Of a stretch of 64,000 bases of DNA, positions 34,929-44,333 are shown piece after piece (position 1 is the stretch's first letter; each line of letters begins with the position of its first letter). Source of the DNA: Paracoccus gahaiensis (GTDB taxonomy: Bacteria; Pseudomonadota; Alphaproteobacteria; Rhodobacterales; Rhodobacteraceae); contig NZ_SUNI01000013.1 of assembly GCF_005048225.1 (NCBI RefSeq), forward strand, positions 62,001-126,000, given 5' to 3'. The notes under the pieces were generated by a model that did not search any database, had not been told where the DNA came from, and was given only the letters and a program-made list of their open reading frames with translations. Made by a program: the position numbers and the translations under genes.

Positions 34929-36122
34929 TCAGTTGATCGCGCCCGCCGCGCGCATGGCGGCGATGGCGGCATCGTCATAGCCCAGATCCTTCAGGATCGC
35001 GTCGGTCTGCGCACCCACCGGCTGCGGCAGGCGGGTGACCGAGGGCGGGCTGTCCGACATGTCGAACCCCGCCACCGGCACGCGCAGCCCGTCCAGCGGA
35101 TCACCCTCGGCCCCGATCCGCTGCACGACGCGGCGCGCGGCCATCTGCGGATCGGCCAGCGCCTCCTCCATCCGGCGGATGCGGGCGGCGGGGATGCGGC
35201 GGCGGGCCAGGAAATCCTCCCAATAGGCGGCGGGCATCGTGGCGATGATCTCGCACAGGACGGCGGTCTCGTCGCCATGGGCATCGAGGCGCTGGTTGTT
35301 GTCGGTCTTGATCATGTCCTCGCGCCCCAGGGCAGTCCACAGCCGCCGCTGCTGGCGCAGGTTCGAGGCGGCGATCATGATCGGGGCATCCTGCGCGTGA
35401 TAGAGCCCGATCGTGGCGAAGGGAAAGGTGTTCGCCTTCTGCTTGGGGTGGCTGCCGTTCCAGGTGAAGGCCGTCACATGCGACGAGGCCAGGATCAGCG
35501 CCACGTCCAGCATCGACACGTCGACATGCTGGCCGCGCCCGCCATTCTGCTGGCGCTGGAACAGAGCGGCGGTGATCGCGAAGGCGGCCGTGGTGCCGGT
35601 CGCGTAATCCACGACCGGCGCGCCCGATTTCAGCGGCTTGCCGTCACCGAAGCCGGTCATCGCCATCATCCCGGAATAGGCCTGCAGCACGTTGTCATAG
35701 CCGGTGACCTCGCGCTTGGGCCCGGTCGCGCCGAAGGCCGAGATCGAGCAATAGATCAGCCCCGGATTGATCGCCGCCAGATCCTTGTAGCCGAGGCCGA
35801 GCGCCTCGAAGGCGCCAGGGCGGTAATTTTCGACGAAGACATCCGCCGTGGCGACCAGACGGCGCATGGCCTCGACGCCTTGGGGTGTCTTCAGGTCCAG
35901 CGCCAGGGCCTGCTTGTTGGCCGCTTGCGACAGGAAGGCGGTGCCCATGTTGCGGTCGTTCAGCGTCCGGTCCGAGCCCTGGGCCCGGGCCTGGTCGGGG
36001 TCGGTCGGGTGTTCGACCTTGATGACCTCGGCCCCCAGAACGGCCATCTGATAGCTGGCGAAGGGGCCGGCCAGAACATGCGTCGTGTCGATGACACGCA
36101 GCCCGGTGAATGCTTGGGTCAT
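34929..36122 (-). CDS. CaiB/BaiF family (class III) CoA-transferase
   Basis: A 397-residue class III CoA-transferase: GLRVIDTTHVLAGPFASYQ and GAEVIKVEHP at the N-terminus, FLSQAANKQALALDLKTP, VFVENYRPGAFEALGLGY, and the catalytic Asp at D172 (GAPVVDYATGTTAA). It would move CoA from a donor acyl-CoA to a carboxylic acid, the likely activation step for the substrate imported by the neighbouring Tct transporter. It lies 54 bp downstream of a binding-protein gene in the same operon. Confidence 0.92.
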   Translation of the reverse strand: MTQAFTGLRVIDTTHVLAGPFASYQMAVLGAEVIKVEHPTDPDQARAQGSDRTLNDRNMGTAFLSQAANKQALALDLKTPQGVEAMRRLVATADVFVENYRPGAFEALGLGYKDLAAINPGLIYCSISAFGATGPKREVTGYDNVLQAYSGMMAMTGFGDGKPLKSGAPVVDYATGTTAAFAITAALFQRQQNGGRGQHVDVSMLDVALILASSHVTAFTWNGSHPKQKANTFPFATIGLYHAQDAPIMIAASNLRQQRRLWTALGREDMIKTDNNQRLDAHGDETAVLCEIIATMPAAYWEDFLARRRIPAARIRRMEEALADPQMAARRVVQRIGAEGDPLDGLRVPVAGFDMSDSPPSVTRLPQPVGAQTDAILKDLGYDDAAIAAMRAAGAIN

Positions 36123-36176
36123 GGGGGTCTCCGTCCCGGAAGCGTCCGGCCCGCCCCTGCGGCAGGCCCGGCCAGA

Positions 36177-37166
36177 TCAGTTCAGCAGGTTCTGTTCGCG
36201 CAGGTTTTCCTCGGCGACGGTCATCAGCTGCTGGACGAAGGCGGAGTAGTCCTCGGGGCCCATGTCCGGGGTCTCGACGCCCGACTTGGCGGCATAGTCC
36301 TGATAGCTTTCGGCCTGCATGGCCAGCTGGAAGGCATCCGCGATCTGGGTCTGCAGGGCGGGGTCCATGTCGGCGGGACCGAAGAGGCCGCGCACCTGCA
36401 CCCAATCGGTGTTCACGGGATATCCGGCCTCGTTCACGGTGGGGGTGTCGGGCAGGCTCTCCAGGCGGTCGGGGCCCAGGATCGCCAGGGCCTCCAGACG
36501 GTCGGATTCGAAGAAGGGCAGCGTCGGCCCCAGGTTCGACACGCCCACATCGACATGCCCGCCCAGAAGCGCGGTCAGGATGTCCGGCGTCGCCTCGAAG
36601 GCCACCCAGTTCAGCTTGATGCCGGCCGATTTCTCGAACATCGAGATGCCGATATGCTGCATCGAGCCCACGGGTCCGAAGCCGCCGATATTGACCACGC
36701 CGTCGCCGCGCTCCTTGGCCAGCGCGACCAGATCCTCGATCGTGTCGATGTCCGACTCGGTCGAGGAGAACAGCAGGATCGGGTCGATCTGCGCGGCGGC
36801 AATCCACGAGAAGTTGTCGGGCGCGAAAACGCCCTTCAGGTTGGTCAGCATGCCGGTGAAATGGCTGACCGTGTTGATGCCAAGCGTCAGCCCGTCGGGC
36901 TCGGCGCGGCGGATCTGGTTCATCTGGTTGGCCCCGCCCGCGCCGGGCAGGTTCTCGACCACCAGCGGCTGGCCGATGGCGGGTTCCAGCGTGGCGGCCA
37001 GCGTGCGGATGAAGATGTCGGCGGTGCCGCCGGGCTTGGTGTGCATCAGGATGCGGACCGGGCCTTCGGGCTGCCAGGTGTCCTGCGCCATGGCGGGGAT
37101 GCCCGTCAGGGCGACGGTGGCGGCCAGCGCAAGGCCGAGGCTGCGGCGCGAGATGGTGAATGTCAT
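36177..37166 (-). CDS. tctC: Tripartite tricarboxylate transporter binding protein (Bug/TctC), copy 1
   Basis: A 329-residue periplasmic binding protein with signal peptide (SRRSLGLALAATVALTGIPAMAQ). Bug motifs: ILMHTKPGGTADIFIRTLA, PLVVENLPGAGGANQMNQI, DGLTLGINTVSHFT and GSMQHIGISMF. It delivers a carboxylate to TctAB. It lies downstream of tctA but is separated from it by a terminator-like hairpin, and it precedes the CoA-transferase gene, so it may have its own promoter. Confidence 0.9.
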   Translation of the reverse strand: MTFTISRRSLGLALAATVALTGIPAMAQDTWQPEGPVRILMHTKPGGTADIFIRTLAATLEPAIGQPLVVENLPGAGGANQMNQIRRAEPDGLTLGINTVSHFTGMLTNLKGVFAPDNFSWIAAAQIDPILLFSSTESDIDTIEDLVALAKERGDGVVNIGGFGPVGSMQHIGISMFEKSAGIKLNWVAFEATPDILTALLGGHVDVGVSNLGPTLPFFESDRLEALAILGPDRLESLPDTPTVNEAGYPVNTDWVQVRGLFGPADMDPALQTQIADAFQLAMQAESYQDYAAKSGVETPDMGPEDYSAFVQQLMTVAEENLREQNLLN

Positions 37167-37299
37167 GGGGTTCCCTCCCTGAGAACGCGTGACCCGGCTC
37201 CTCCGCCGGATGGGGGGATGATGGGCTGCGGCGCGGCCTGCGTAACCTGAGATTTGGTCAGGCCAAGGTGCCGCGAAGGTTTGCCAGGCGCATGAGAAA

Positions 37300-37324
37300 G
37301 GGGCCGGGAGTGATGCCCGGCCCC
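37300..37324 (-). terminator. Terminator hairpin after tctA
   Basis: On the minus strand a perfect 9-bp stem (GGGGCCGGG with CCCGGCCCC, 7-nt loop) is followed by TTTCTC, 20 bp after the tctA stop codon. It should end or attenuate transcription between tctA and the first tctC copy. Confidence 0.7.
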
Positions 37325-37344
37325 CCGTTCGCGATCCCGTGGCT

Positions 37345-38826
37345 TCAGGCGCGGCGCCGGGCGCGCAGGTCGTTGACCAGCGGCACCACGAAGGCCAGCA
37401 CCGCGACGACCAGCAGCACCAGCGTCAGCGGATGCGTGTAGAAGATGTCGTAGCTGCCCCGCGAGATGACCATGGCCCGGCGGAAGTTCGTCTCCATCAT
37501 GTCGCCCAGGACCAGCGCCAGGATGATCGGCGCCAGCGGGATCTTGGCCTTGCGCAGGACATAGCCGATGATGCCGAAGGCCGTCATGATGAAGACCGGA
37601 AAGATCGAGTTCGACGAGGCATAGGCCCCGATCAGGCAGATCGTCGCCACGATGGCGGCGATCGCCGGGCGAGGGATGTTGGCCACCTGCGCCCAGAGCC
37701 GCGCCCCCGCCAGACCGATCACGATCATCACCGGCACGCCGATGAACAGCGAGGCGAAGATCGAATAGGGGATCTCGGGGTTGCGGGTGAACAGCAAGGG
37801 CCCCGGCTGGATGCCCTGGATCATCAGCGCCCCGATCAGCACGGCGGTGGTGGCCGATCCCGGGATGCCAAGCGCCAGCAGCGGCGCCATCGCCCCCGAG
37901 ACGGCGGCATTGTTCGCGGTTTCCGACGCGACCAGCCCCTCATAGCTGCCCTTGCCGAACTTCTCGGGCTCCTTCGAGGTCTTCTTGGCGATGATATAGG
38001 ACATGAAGGACGCGATCGAGGCGCCCGCGCCGGGGATGACCCCGATGACGTAACCCAGCAGCGAGCTGCGGACCAGGTGCCCGCGCAGTTTCCAGTAGAC
38101 GCTGAACGGCACGGCCAGGATGCCGGTGATTGGCTGGCTCTTGATCTTCTGCGTGGGTCCGTCCTCCAGCATGAACAGGACCTCGGACAGGGCGTAGAGG
38201 CCCAGCAGCACCGGGACCAGCGGGAAGCCCTCGAAGAATTCCGGGTTGTAGGCAAAGCGTGGGATGCCGGTCTGCGTGTCCAGGCCGACGGTGGCCAGCG
38301 CCAGCCCCAGGCCCATCGCGATGGCGCCCTTGAGCACCGATCCCTCGGACAGGCCCGACACCAGGCTGAGACCCACGACCGCCAGGGCGAAATATTCGCC
38401 GGGGCCGAAGTTCAGCGCCAGTTCCGACAGCGGGATGGCCGTCACGACCAGCAGCATCGATGAGACCAGGATGCCGATGCCCGATCCGATGATCGACAGG
38501 TTCAGCGCGATCCCGGCCTTGCCCTGACGCGTCAGGGGATAGCCGTCCCATGCGGTGGCCACCGCCGCCGCGGTGCCCGGCGTGTTGATCAGCACGGCGG
38601 TGATCGCGCCGCCATATTCGGCGGCGGCATAGAGCGCCACCAGCATGACGATGGCCACGACCGGGTCCATGCCATAGGTGAAGGGGATCAGCAGCGCGAC
38701 GCCCAGGCTGGGGCCCAGACCGGGGATCGCCCCGATCAGGTAACCGGCCAGGGCACCGACCAGAAGGCCGAGCCATACATAGGGATCGCCGAAGGCCGCA
38801 AAGCCCAGAGCCAGGTTCTCGAACAT
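37345..38826 (-). CDS. tctA: Tripartite tricarboxylate transporter large membrane subunit
   Basis: A 493-residue inner-membrane protein with about 12 helices. TctA signatures: GYLIGAIPGLGPSLGVALLIPFTYGMDP, NTPGTAAAVATAWDGYPLTRQGKAG, GVIPGAGASIASFMSYIIAKK and LALGIPGSATTAVLIGALM. It forms the channel with TctB. It is 9 bp downstream of tctB. Confidence 0.93.
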   Translation of the reverse strand: MFENLALGFAAFGDPYVWLGLLVGALAGYLIGAIPGLGPSLGVALLIPFTYGMDPVVAIVMLVALYAAAEYGGAITAVLINTPGTAAAVATAWDGYPLTRQGKAGIALNLSIIGSGIGILVSSMLLVVTAIPLSELALNFGPGEYFALAVVGLSLVSGLSEGSVLKGAIAMGLGLALATVGLDTQTGIPRFAYNPEFFEGFPLVPVLLGLYALSEVLFMLEDGPTQKIKSQPITGILAVPFSVYWKLRGHLVRSSLLGYVIGVIPGAGASIASFMSYIIAKKTSKEPEKFGKGSYEGLVASETANNAAVSGAMAPLLALGIPGSATTAVLIGALMIQGIQPGPLLFTRNPEIPYSIFASLFIGVPVMIVIGLAGARLWAQVANIPRPAIAAIVATICLIGAYASSNSIFPVFIMTAFGIIGYVLRKAKIPLAPIILALVLGDMMETNFRRAMVISRGSYDIFYTHPLTLVLLVVAVLAFVVPLVNDLRARRRA

Positions 38827-38835
38827 GGGATTTCC

Positions 38836-39339
38836 TCAGGGAAGCTGAATGCCAAGGGCATAGGTGAAGATGGAATAGATGGAGGCGGTCAGCACCAGCG
38901 GCGTCAGGATCAGATGCGCCGGGCGACGCTCGCCGCAGGCTAGCATGATCAGCACGGCCGATCCGAACAGGACGGGGATCGCGCCCACCATCTCGAAGAC
39001 CACCGCCTGCAGGATCAGCAGGGCCATCCCGGCCAGAACCCAGGCCGGACGGCCGAAGACGGCAAGGCGGTCCTCGCGGCCGCCCGACCACACGCGGCAG
39101 GCCTGCGCCACCATCAGAAGCAGCGCGATGGCGGTCGCCACGCCCGTGATCATCGGGAAGCGTCCGGCGCCCACATCGGACGGGTTCATCGATTCCGGCA
39201 GCGCCCAGGCATCGCGCAGGTAGATCCCCACCACGACCAGCAAGGCCAGCCCGACCACGATTTCCAGCCGGAACAGCGGCAGCGTCTTCTTTCCGAAGTC
39301 GTCATGATCCTCGGGTCGTTCAGTCTTGGCGGTGTCCAT
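38836..39339 (-). CDS. tctB: Tripartite tricarboxylate transporter small membrane subunit
   Basis: A 167-residue protein with four predicted helices (LEIVVGLALLVVVGIYL, MITGVATAIALLLMVAQA, PAWVLAGMALLILQAVVF, LILTPLVLTASIYSIFTYAL) typical of TctB, with DVGAGRFPMI between the first two. ATG 39339 follows AGGGAGG. It is followed after 9 bp by tctA and preceded by two binding-protein genes. Confidence 0.9.
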   Translation of the reverse strand: MDTAKTERPEDHDDFGKKTLPLFRLEIVVGLALLVVVGIYLRDAWALPESMNPSDVGAGRFPMITGVATAIALLLMVAQACRVWSGGREDRLAVFGRPAWVLAGMALLILQAVVFEMVGAIPVLFGSAVLIMLACGERRPAHLILTPLVLTASIYSIFTYALGIQLP

Positions 39340-39385
39340 TGTCGTCCTCCCTGGCGTCACGGCATCTGGGCCCGACGCCTCTCCA

Positions 39386-40369
39386 TTATTCGATCAGGCC
39401 GACCTCGCGCATCGTGGTGGATGCCACGTCGTTGATCTGGCTGACATAGTCGCGATAGGCGGCAGGCCCCATATCGGACCCGACCACGCCGCTTTGTGCC
39501 TCGAAGGCACGGAATTCCTCGTCCTGCTGGGCGGTATGAAACGCCTCGGCGATGGCCTCCTGCAGATCCTCGGGCATGTCGGCGGGCCCGAACAGCCCGC
39601 GCAGCTGCTGCCAGTCGGGGTTGGTCTGCAGCCCCTGTTCGGCGAAGGTCGCCACCTCGGGCAGAGCCTCCAGCCGGTCATGGCCCAGGATCCCCAGGCC
39701 GGTCACGCGCCCCGAGTCCAGAAACGGCAGCGCCGGGCCGGGATTCGAGATCGCCGCGTCCACATGCCCGCCCATCAGCGCGGTCAGCACTTCGGGCGTG
39801 CTGTCGAAGCCCACCCAGTTGATGGCAAAGCCCGCCTCCTGGGCCAGCATGGACACGGCCAGATGCTGGACCGATCCCGCCGCGCCATAGCCGCCGATGG
39901 TCAGCTGCCCGTCGGGCGCGGCCTTGGCGGCGGCGATCAGGTCCTCCATCGAGGTCAGGCCGCTGTCCGGCCCGGCCATGACCACATGCGGATCGAACTG
40001 GAAGACCGCGATCCAGGTGAAGTCCTCGGGCGAGAAGGTGCCGTTCAGGTTGCCCAGCATCGCGGTGAAATGGCTCATCGTGTTGACGCCAAGCGTCAGC
40101 CCGTCGGGATCGGCGCGCATGACCTGTGCCATCTGCACGGCCCCCGCCCCGCCCTGGGCGTTCTGCATGACCAGCGGCTGGCCGATGATCGGCTCGAGCG
40201 AGCGGGCCAGCGTGCGCGCGAAGATGTCGGATGCACCCCCCGGTCCGGTGTGCAGGATCAGGTTGACCGGCCCCTCGGGTTGCCAGGCCGCGGTATCCTG
40301 GGCTGCGGCAGGGCCGCCCCACAGGGCCGCCGACAAGATCAGACCAAGGCGCAAAGATGCGACGTTCAT
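39386..40369 (-). CDS. Tct binding protein (Bug/TctC), copy 2
   Basis: A 327-residue periplasmic binding protein with signal peptide (LGLILSAALWGGPAAAQ). LILHTGPGGASDIFARTLA, NTMSHFTAMLGNL and GGHVDAAISNPGPALPF mark the Bug fold. It is plainly paralogous to the copies at 36177 and 40502: all share the SHFT-x-ML-x-NL-x-G-x-F block. It lies 46 bp upstream of tctB. Confidence 0.9.
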   Translation of the reverse strand: MNVASLRLGLILSAALWGGPAAAQDTAAWQPEGPVNLILHTGPGGASDIFARTLARSLEPIIGQPLVMQNAQGGAGAVQMAQVMRADPDGLTLGVNTMSHFTAMLGNLNGTFSPEDFTWIAVFQFDPHVVMAGPDSGLTSMEDLIAAAKAAPDGQLTIGGYGAAGSVQHLAVSMLAQEAGFAINWVGFDSTPEVLTALMGGHVDAAISNPGPALPFLDSGRVTGLGILGHDRLEALPEVATFAEQGLQTNPDWQQLRGLFGPADMPEDLQEAIAEAFHTAQQDEEFRAFEAQSGVVGSDMGPAAYRDYVSQINDVASTTMREVGLIE

Positions 40370-40467
40370 GAAAATCCTCCCTGAATGTGACGTGTCAGCG
40401 GCTCCCTCCGCAGCGTTCGTTATGGGTGCGTCAGGGAGCGAATTGAACTGACTTTATATTGGGTCCA

Positions 40468-40491
40468 GGGCAGGCAAGCCTTGGCCTGCCC
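40468..40491 (-). terminator. Hairpin between tctC copies 2 and 3
   Basis: GGGCAGGC and GCCTGCCC form an 8-bp stem with an 8-nt loop, 10 bp downstream of the copy-3 stop. There is no T-run, so it may stabilise the upstream transcript or attenuate readthrough rather than fully terminate. Confidence 0.4.
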
Positions 40492-40501
40492 CGGGGTCTG
40501 C

Positions 40502-41458
40502 TCAGTTCCCGATGCCGACCGAGGCCAGGCCCTCGCGGGCCAGATCCATCATCGCCTCGACCCGCTCGGCATACTCGGCGGGACCATAGGCCAGACCCTC
40601 GATGGCGGTCTCGTCCTGATAGCGCTGGAACTCTTCGGTCTGCGTGGCCGCGATCAGCCCGTCGGCCAGGATCTGGCGGATGTCGTCGGGGATGCCCGCA
40701 GGCCCATAGATGCCCCGGATCTGCTGCCATTCGGCGTTGGACTCGAACCCCTGCTCGGCAAAGGTCGGCACGTCGGGGAAGGCGGGCGAGCGTTCCTCGG
40801 ACAGCACGCCCAGGATGCGGACCCGGCCGGCGCGGGCGAAATCCAGCACCGGGCCGGGATTGGCCACGGCCATCTGGACATGCCCGCCCAGCAATCCGGT
40901 GATCGCCTCGGTCGAGCTGTCATAGCCCACCCAATCGACCGACAGTTCCGCCGAATCCGTCACCAGCCGCGTGGCGATGTTGGCGATCGACCCCACGGCG
41001 CCGTATCCGCCGACGGCGAGGGGCGTGTCCGCCTGACCCTCGACCAGAGCGCCGAAGTCCTGATAGGGGCTGTCCTCGCGCACGAACAGCACATGGGCAT
41101 CCTGCTGGACCTGCGCGATCCAGCTGAAATCCTCGGGCGCGAAGACGCCCTGCAGGTTGGTCAGCATGGCGGTGAAATGGCTCAGCGTGTTGACGCCGAT
41201 CGTATAGCCGTCCGGCGCGGCTGCCTTGACGGCGGCCATCTGCGCGGCCCCGCCGCCGCCGGCGCGGTTGACCACGATGACGGGCTGGCCGAAGACCTCT
41301 TCGGCGGACCGGGCCAGGGTGCGGGCAAAGATGTCCGAGGCCCCGCCCGGCGCGTTCTGCACGACGATCTCGATGGTCTTCGTCGGAAAGTCCTGCGCCA
41401 ATGCGGGCGCGCTGAAGGTCAGGACCGCACCCAGTCCGGCGGCGATGATCTGTCTCAT
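40502..41458 (-). CDS. Tct binding protein (Bug/TctC), copy 3
   Basis: A 318-residue periplasmic binding protein with signal peptide (RQIIAAGLGAVLTFSAPALAQ). Motifs: IVVQNAPGGASDIFARTLA, VVNRAGGGGAAQMAAVKAA and NTLSHFTAMLTNLQGVFAP. ATG 41458 follows GGGAGGAG. It is the first gene of the leftward run and is divergent from the thiolase at 41692, so the promoter for the transport genes should lie in the 233-bp gap. Confidence 0.9.
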   Translation of the reverse strand: MRQIIAAGLGAVLTFSAPALAQDFPTKTIEIVVQNAPGGASDIFARTLARSAEEVFGQPVIVVNRAGGGGAAQMAAVKAAAPDGYTIGVNTLSHFTAMLTNLQGVFAPEDFSWIAQVQQDAHVLFVREDSPYQDFGALVEGQADTPLAVGGYGAVGSIANIATRLVTDSAELSVDWVGYDSSTEAITGLLGGHVQMAVANPGPVLDFARAGRVRILGVLSEERSPAFPDVPTFAEQGFESNAEWQQIRGIYGPAGIPDDIRQILADGLIAATQTEEFQRYQDETAIEGLAYGPAEYAERVEAMMDLAREGLASVGIGN

Positions 41459-41691
41459 GGTGTCTCCTCCCATTTGTCGGCCGACCCCGGAGGGCGGCGT
41501 GGCGCGCAGGATGGGGCATGGGACGGGCGTTGTGATCTGACAAGACCTTGGGCATGCCAAAACCAGAGGCAGGGCTGGAGCCCCCGTGCCACAGGAAACC
41601 TGCCCGGCAGGGCAACAAATCGTCAGGCTGAAAATCGGGGCCCTTGCGATATCCCGCTGCCTCAAGAGGATGGCCCCGAGGAGGATCTGAC

Positions 41692-42885
41692 ATGACGGAC
41701 GTTTTCATCTGCGACTATATCCGCACCCCCATCGGACGCTATGGCGGCGCGCTGGCGACGGTCCGGCCCGACGATCTGGGGGCGGTGCCGCTGCGGGCGC
41801 TGATGGACCGCAATGCCGGCGTCGATTGGGGGCTGGTCGATGACGTGATCTTCGGCTGCGCCAACCAGGCGGGCGAGGACAACCGCAATGTCGCGCGCAT
41901 GTCGCTGCTGCTGGCGGGCCTGCCGGTCGAGGTCTCGGGCACGACCATCAACCGGCTCTGCGGCTCGGGGATGGATGCGGTGATCCAGGCCGCCCGCGCG
42001 ATCCGGTCGGGCGAGGCCGAGCTGATGATCGCGGGCGGGGTGGAATCCATGTCCCGCGCGCCCTTCGTGATGCCCAAGGCCGAGACCGCCTTCTCGCGCG
42101 CGGCCGAGATCCACGACACCACCATCGGCTGGCGCTTCGTGAACCCGGCGATGGACCGCGCCCATGGCACCGACTCGATGCCGCAGACCGGCCAGAACGT
42201 CGCCGACGACTACGGCATCTCGCGCGAGGCGCAGGACGCGATGGCGCTGGCCTCGCAGAGCAAGGCGGCGGGGGCCACCGAGCGGCTCGCGGCCGAGATC
42301 ACCCCGGTCACCGTCCCGCAGCGCAAGGGCGACCCGCGCATCGTCGACACCGACGAGCATCCCCGCGCCACCACGGCCGAGGCGCTGGCCAAGCTGCGGC
42401 CGCTGTTCGCGGGCGGCTCGGTCACGGCGGGCAATGCCTCGGGCGTGAATGACGGCGCGGCGGCGCTGATCCTGGCCTCCGAGGCCGGGGCGCGCCGCCA
42501 CGGCCTGACCCCCATCGCCCGCGTGCTGGGAGGCGCCGCCGCCGGCGTGCCGCCGCGCATCATGGGCATGGGGCCGGCGCCCGCCGCGCAGAAGCTGATG
42601 GACCGGCTTGGCCTGACGCACGGCGATTTCGACGTGATCGAGCTGAACGAGGCCTTCGCCGCTCAGGGCCTCGCCTCGCTGCGCCAGCTGGGCATCGCCG
42701 ATGACGACCCGCGCGTGAACCCGAACGGAGGCGCCATCGCGCTTGGCCATCCATTGGGGATGTCCGGCGCCCGCATCACCGGCACGGCGGCCTTGCAGCT
42801 GTCCCTGACCGGAGGCCGCCGCGCCTTGGCCACCATGTGCATCGGCGTGGGACAGGGCATCGCCATCGCGGTCGAAAGGGTCTGA
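41692..42885 (+). CDS. pcaF: Acetyl-CoA acyltransferase, 3-oxoadipyl-CoA thiolase type
   Basis: A 397-residue thiolase. Nucleophile Cys in NRLCGSGMDAV, late NEAFAAQ, GHPLGMSGAR and CIGVGQG motifs give the Cys-His-Cys set. Motifs such as RTPIGRYGGALATVRPDDLG and TTIGWRFVNPAMD are those of PcaF/PaaJ, which cleave 3-oxoadipyl-CoA to succinyl-CoA and acetyl-CoA. ATG 41692 has a strong AGGAGG. It lies next to the dicarboxylate transport genes and not with the pca operon at 59-64 kb, so it may serve dicarboxylate beta-oxidation as well. Confidence 0.85.
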   Translation: MTDVFICDYIRTPIGRYGGALATVRPDDLGAVPLRALMDRNAGVDWGLVDDVIFGCANQAGEDNRNVARMSLLLAGLPVEVSGTTINRLCGSGMDAVIQAARAIRSGEAELMIAGGVESMSRAPFVMPKAETAFSRAAEIHDTTIGWRFVNPAMDRAHGTDSMPQTGQNVADDYGISREAQDAMALASQSKAAGATERLAAEITPVTVPQRKGDPRIVDTDEHPRATTAEALAKLRPLFAGGSVTAGNASGVNDGAAALILASEAGARRHGLTPIARVLGGAAAGVPPRIMGMGPAPAAQKLMDRLGLTHGDFDVIELNEAFAAQGLASLRQLGIADDDPRVNPNGGAIALGHPLGMSGARITGTAALQLSLTGGRRALATMCIGVGQGIAIAVERV

Positions 42886-42971
42886 CCTTTCCTTTGCCCG
42901 CCCTGCGCAGCCGTCACTGGTTTGCGCCGGGCGGATCGGGTGGACTGCATGTAAAGCCACCGAGGGACACC

Positions 42972-44333
42972 ATGACCCAGACCCAAGATCCCGCCACCGA
43001 GGCGCTGCTGGACATGGGGGACGCGCTGCGCGACGCGCCCCTGCCCGACACCGTCACCCATGCCGCCACCCGCCATCTGCTGGACACGACCGGCGCCATC
43101 CTGGCCGGAATGGACCAGCAGGTCAGCCGCGCGCTGGCGCAGGTTCTGGCCCCCTCGGCCACGACCGGCGGCATGGCCGTGCCGGGCGCCGGCCTGCGCC
43201 TGCCGCCCGACGCCTTCGCCTATCTGACCGGCACGGCGGGCCACGGGATCGAGCTGGATGACGGCTATCGTCAGGGCACCGTCCATCCCGGCGTCGCGGT
43301 CGTGCCCGCTTTGCTGGCGGCGACCCATCTGCGCCCGGTCAGCGGCGCGGCACTGCTGCGCGCGCTCGTCATCGGATACGAGACCGTCTGCGCGCTGGCC
43401 GAGGCGATGCATCCCGGCACCCGGCAGCAGGGATTCCACCCGACCTCGGTCGCAGGGCCGATGGGGGCCGCGATGGCGGTGGGGCAGATCCTGGGACTGG
43501 ACCGGGGGCAGATGGGCCACGCGCTCGGGCTGGCGGCCTCGGGCGCGGGCGGGCTGTTCGCGTTCCTCTCGGGCGGGGGTGACGTCAAGCGGCTGCATGG
43601 CGGGCAGGCCGCGCGGGCCGGGCTGCTGGCCGCACAGCTGGCGCAGGCGGGCGTCACCGCGCCTGCGGGCATCATCGGCGCGCCGAGCGGCTTTGCGCAG
43701 GCCTTTGCCGGGGTGCCGCCGGGCCGCGATCTGGCGCTGCGCCTGCCGCCCGAGGCGCCGTTCCGCATCCTGGACTGCTACATCAAGCCCCATGCCTGCT
43801 GCCGCCATCTGCAACCGGCCTTCGAGGCAGCGGTCCATCTGTGCCGCACTCACAAACTGCAACCGTCCGACATCCGTTCGGTGCAGGTCGAGACCTATTC
43901 CATCGCCGCGCATCACGCCCGGGTCGGATGGGGCGACTTCGCCTCGGCGCAGCTCAGCTTTCCCTATGTCATGGCGCTGGCAATCCTGCAGGGCCGTGCG
44001 GATCTGGCGCTGTTCGGGGACGCCGCCCGCGCCGATCCCCGGGTCGCGGATCTGGCGGGGCGGATCACGGTCACCGCCTCGCCCGACATGGATGCCCGCT
44101 ATCCCCGCCAGCGTCCCGCCTGCGTGACCCTGCTGACCGCGACGGGCGAGGTCCGCGAGGACCGGTCCGAGGCCTCGGGCTGCCGCGAGATGCCGCTGCC
44201 CGACGACCGCCTGCGCGCCAAGTTCCGCGATCTGGCCGGGCCCGGCCGGGCGGCAGGGTGGGATGCGGCGCTGTGGTCCATCGCGGATGCGCCGGATGCG
44301 GCGGGGCTTATCCGCCGGCTGTGCGACGCCTGA
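42972..44333 (+). CDS. MmgE/PrpD family protein, copy 2
   Basis: A 453-residue PrpD-fold protein: THAATRHLLDTTGAILAG, GTAGHGIELDDGYRQGTVHPGVAVVPALLA, GYETVCALAEAMHPG, and KPHACCRHLQPAFEAA. It is paralogous to the copy at 33503 but clearly diverged. It starts 86 bp after the thiolase stop, in the same direction. Its last 26 bp overlap the end of the convergent LysR gene. Substrate unknown. Confidence 0.87.
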   Translation: MTQTQDPATEALLDMGDALRDAPLPDTVTHAATRHLLDTTGAILAGMDQQVSRALAQVLAPSATTGGMAVPGAGLRLPPDAFAYLTGTAGHGIELDDGYRQGTVHPGVAVVPALLAATHLRPVSGAALLRALVIGYETVCALAEAMHPGTRQQGFHPTSVAGPMGAAMAVGQILGLDRGQMGHALGLAASGAGGLFAFLSGGGDVKRLHGGQAARAGLLAAQLAQAGVTAPAGIIGAPSGFAQAFAGVPPGRDLALRLPPEAPFRILDCYIKPHACCRHLQPAFEAAVHLCRTHKLQPSDIRSVQVETYSIAAHHARVGWGDFASAQLSFPYVMALAILQGRADLALFGDAARADPRVADLAGRITVTASPDMDARYPRQRPACVTLLTATGEVREDRSEASGCREMPLPDDRLRAKFRDLAGPGRAAGWDAALWSIADAPDAAGLIRRLCDA

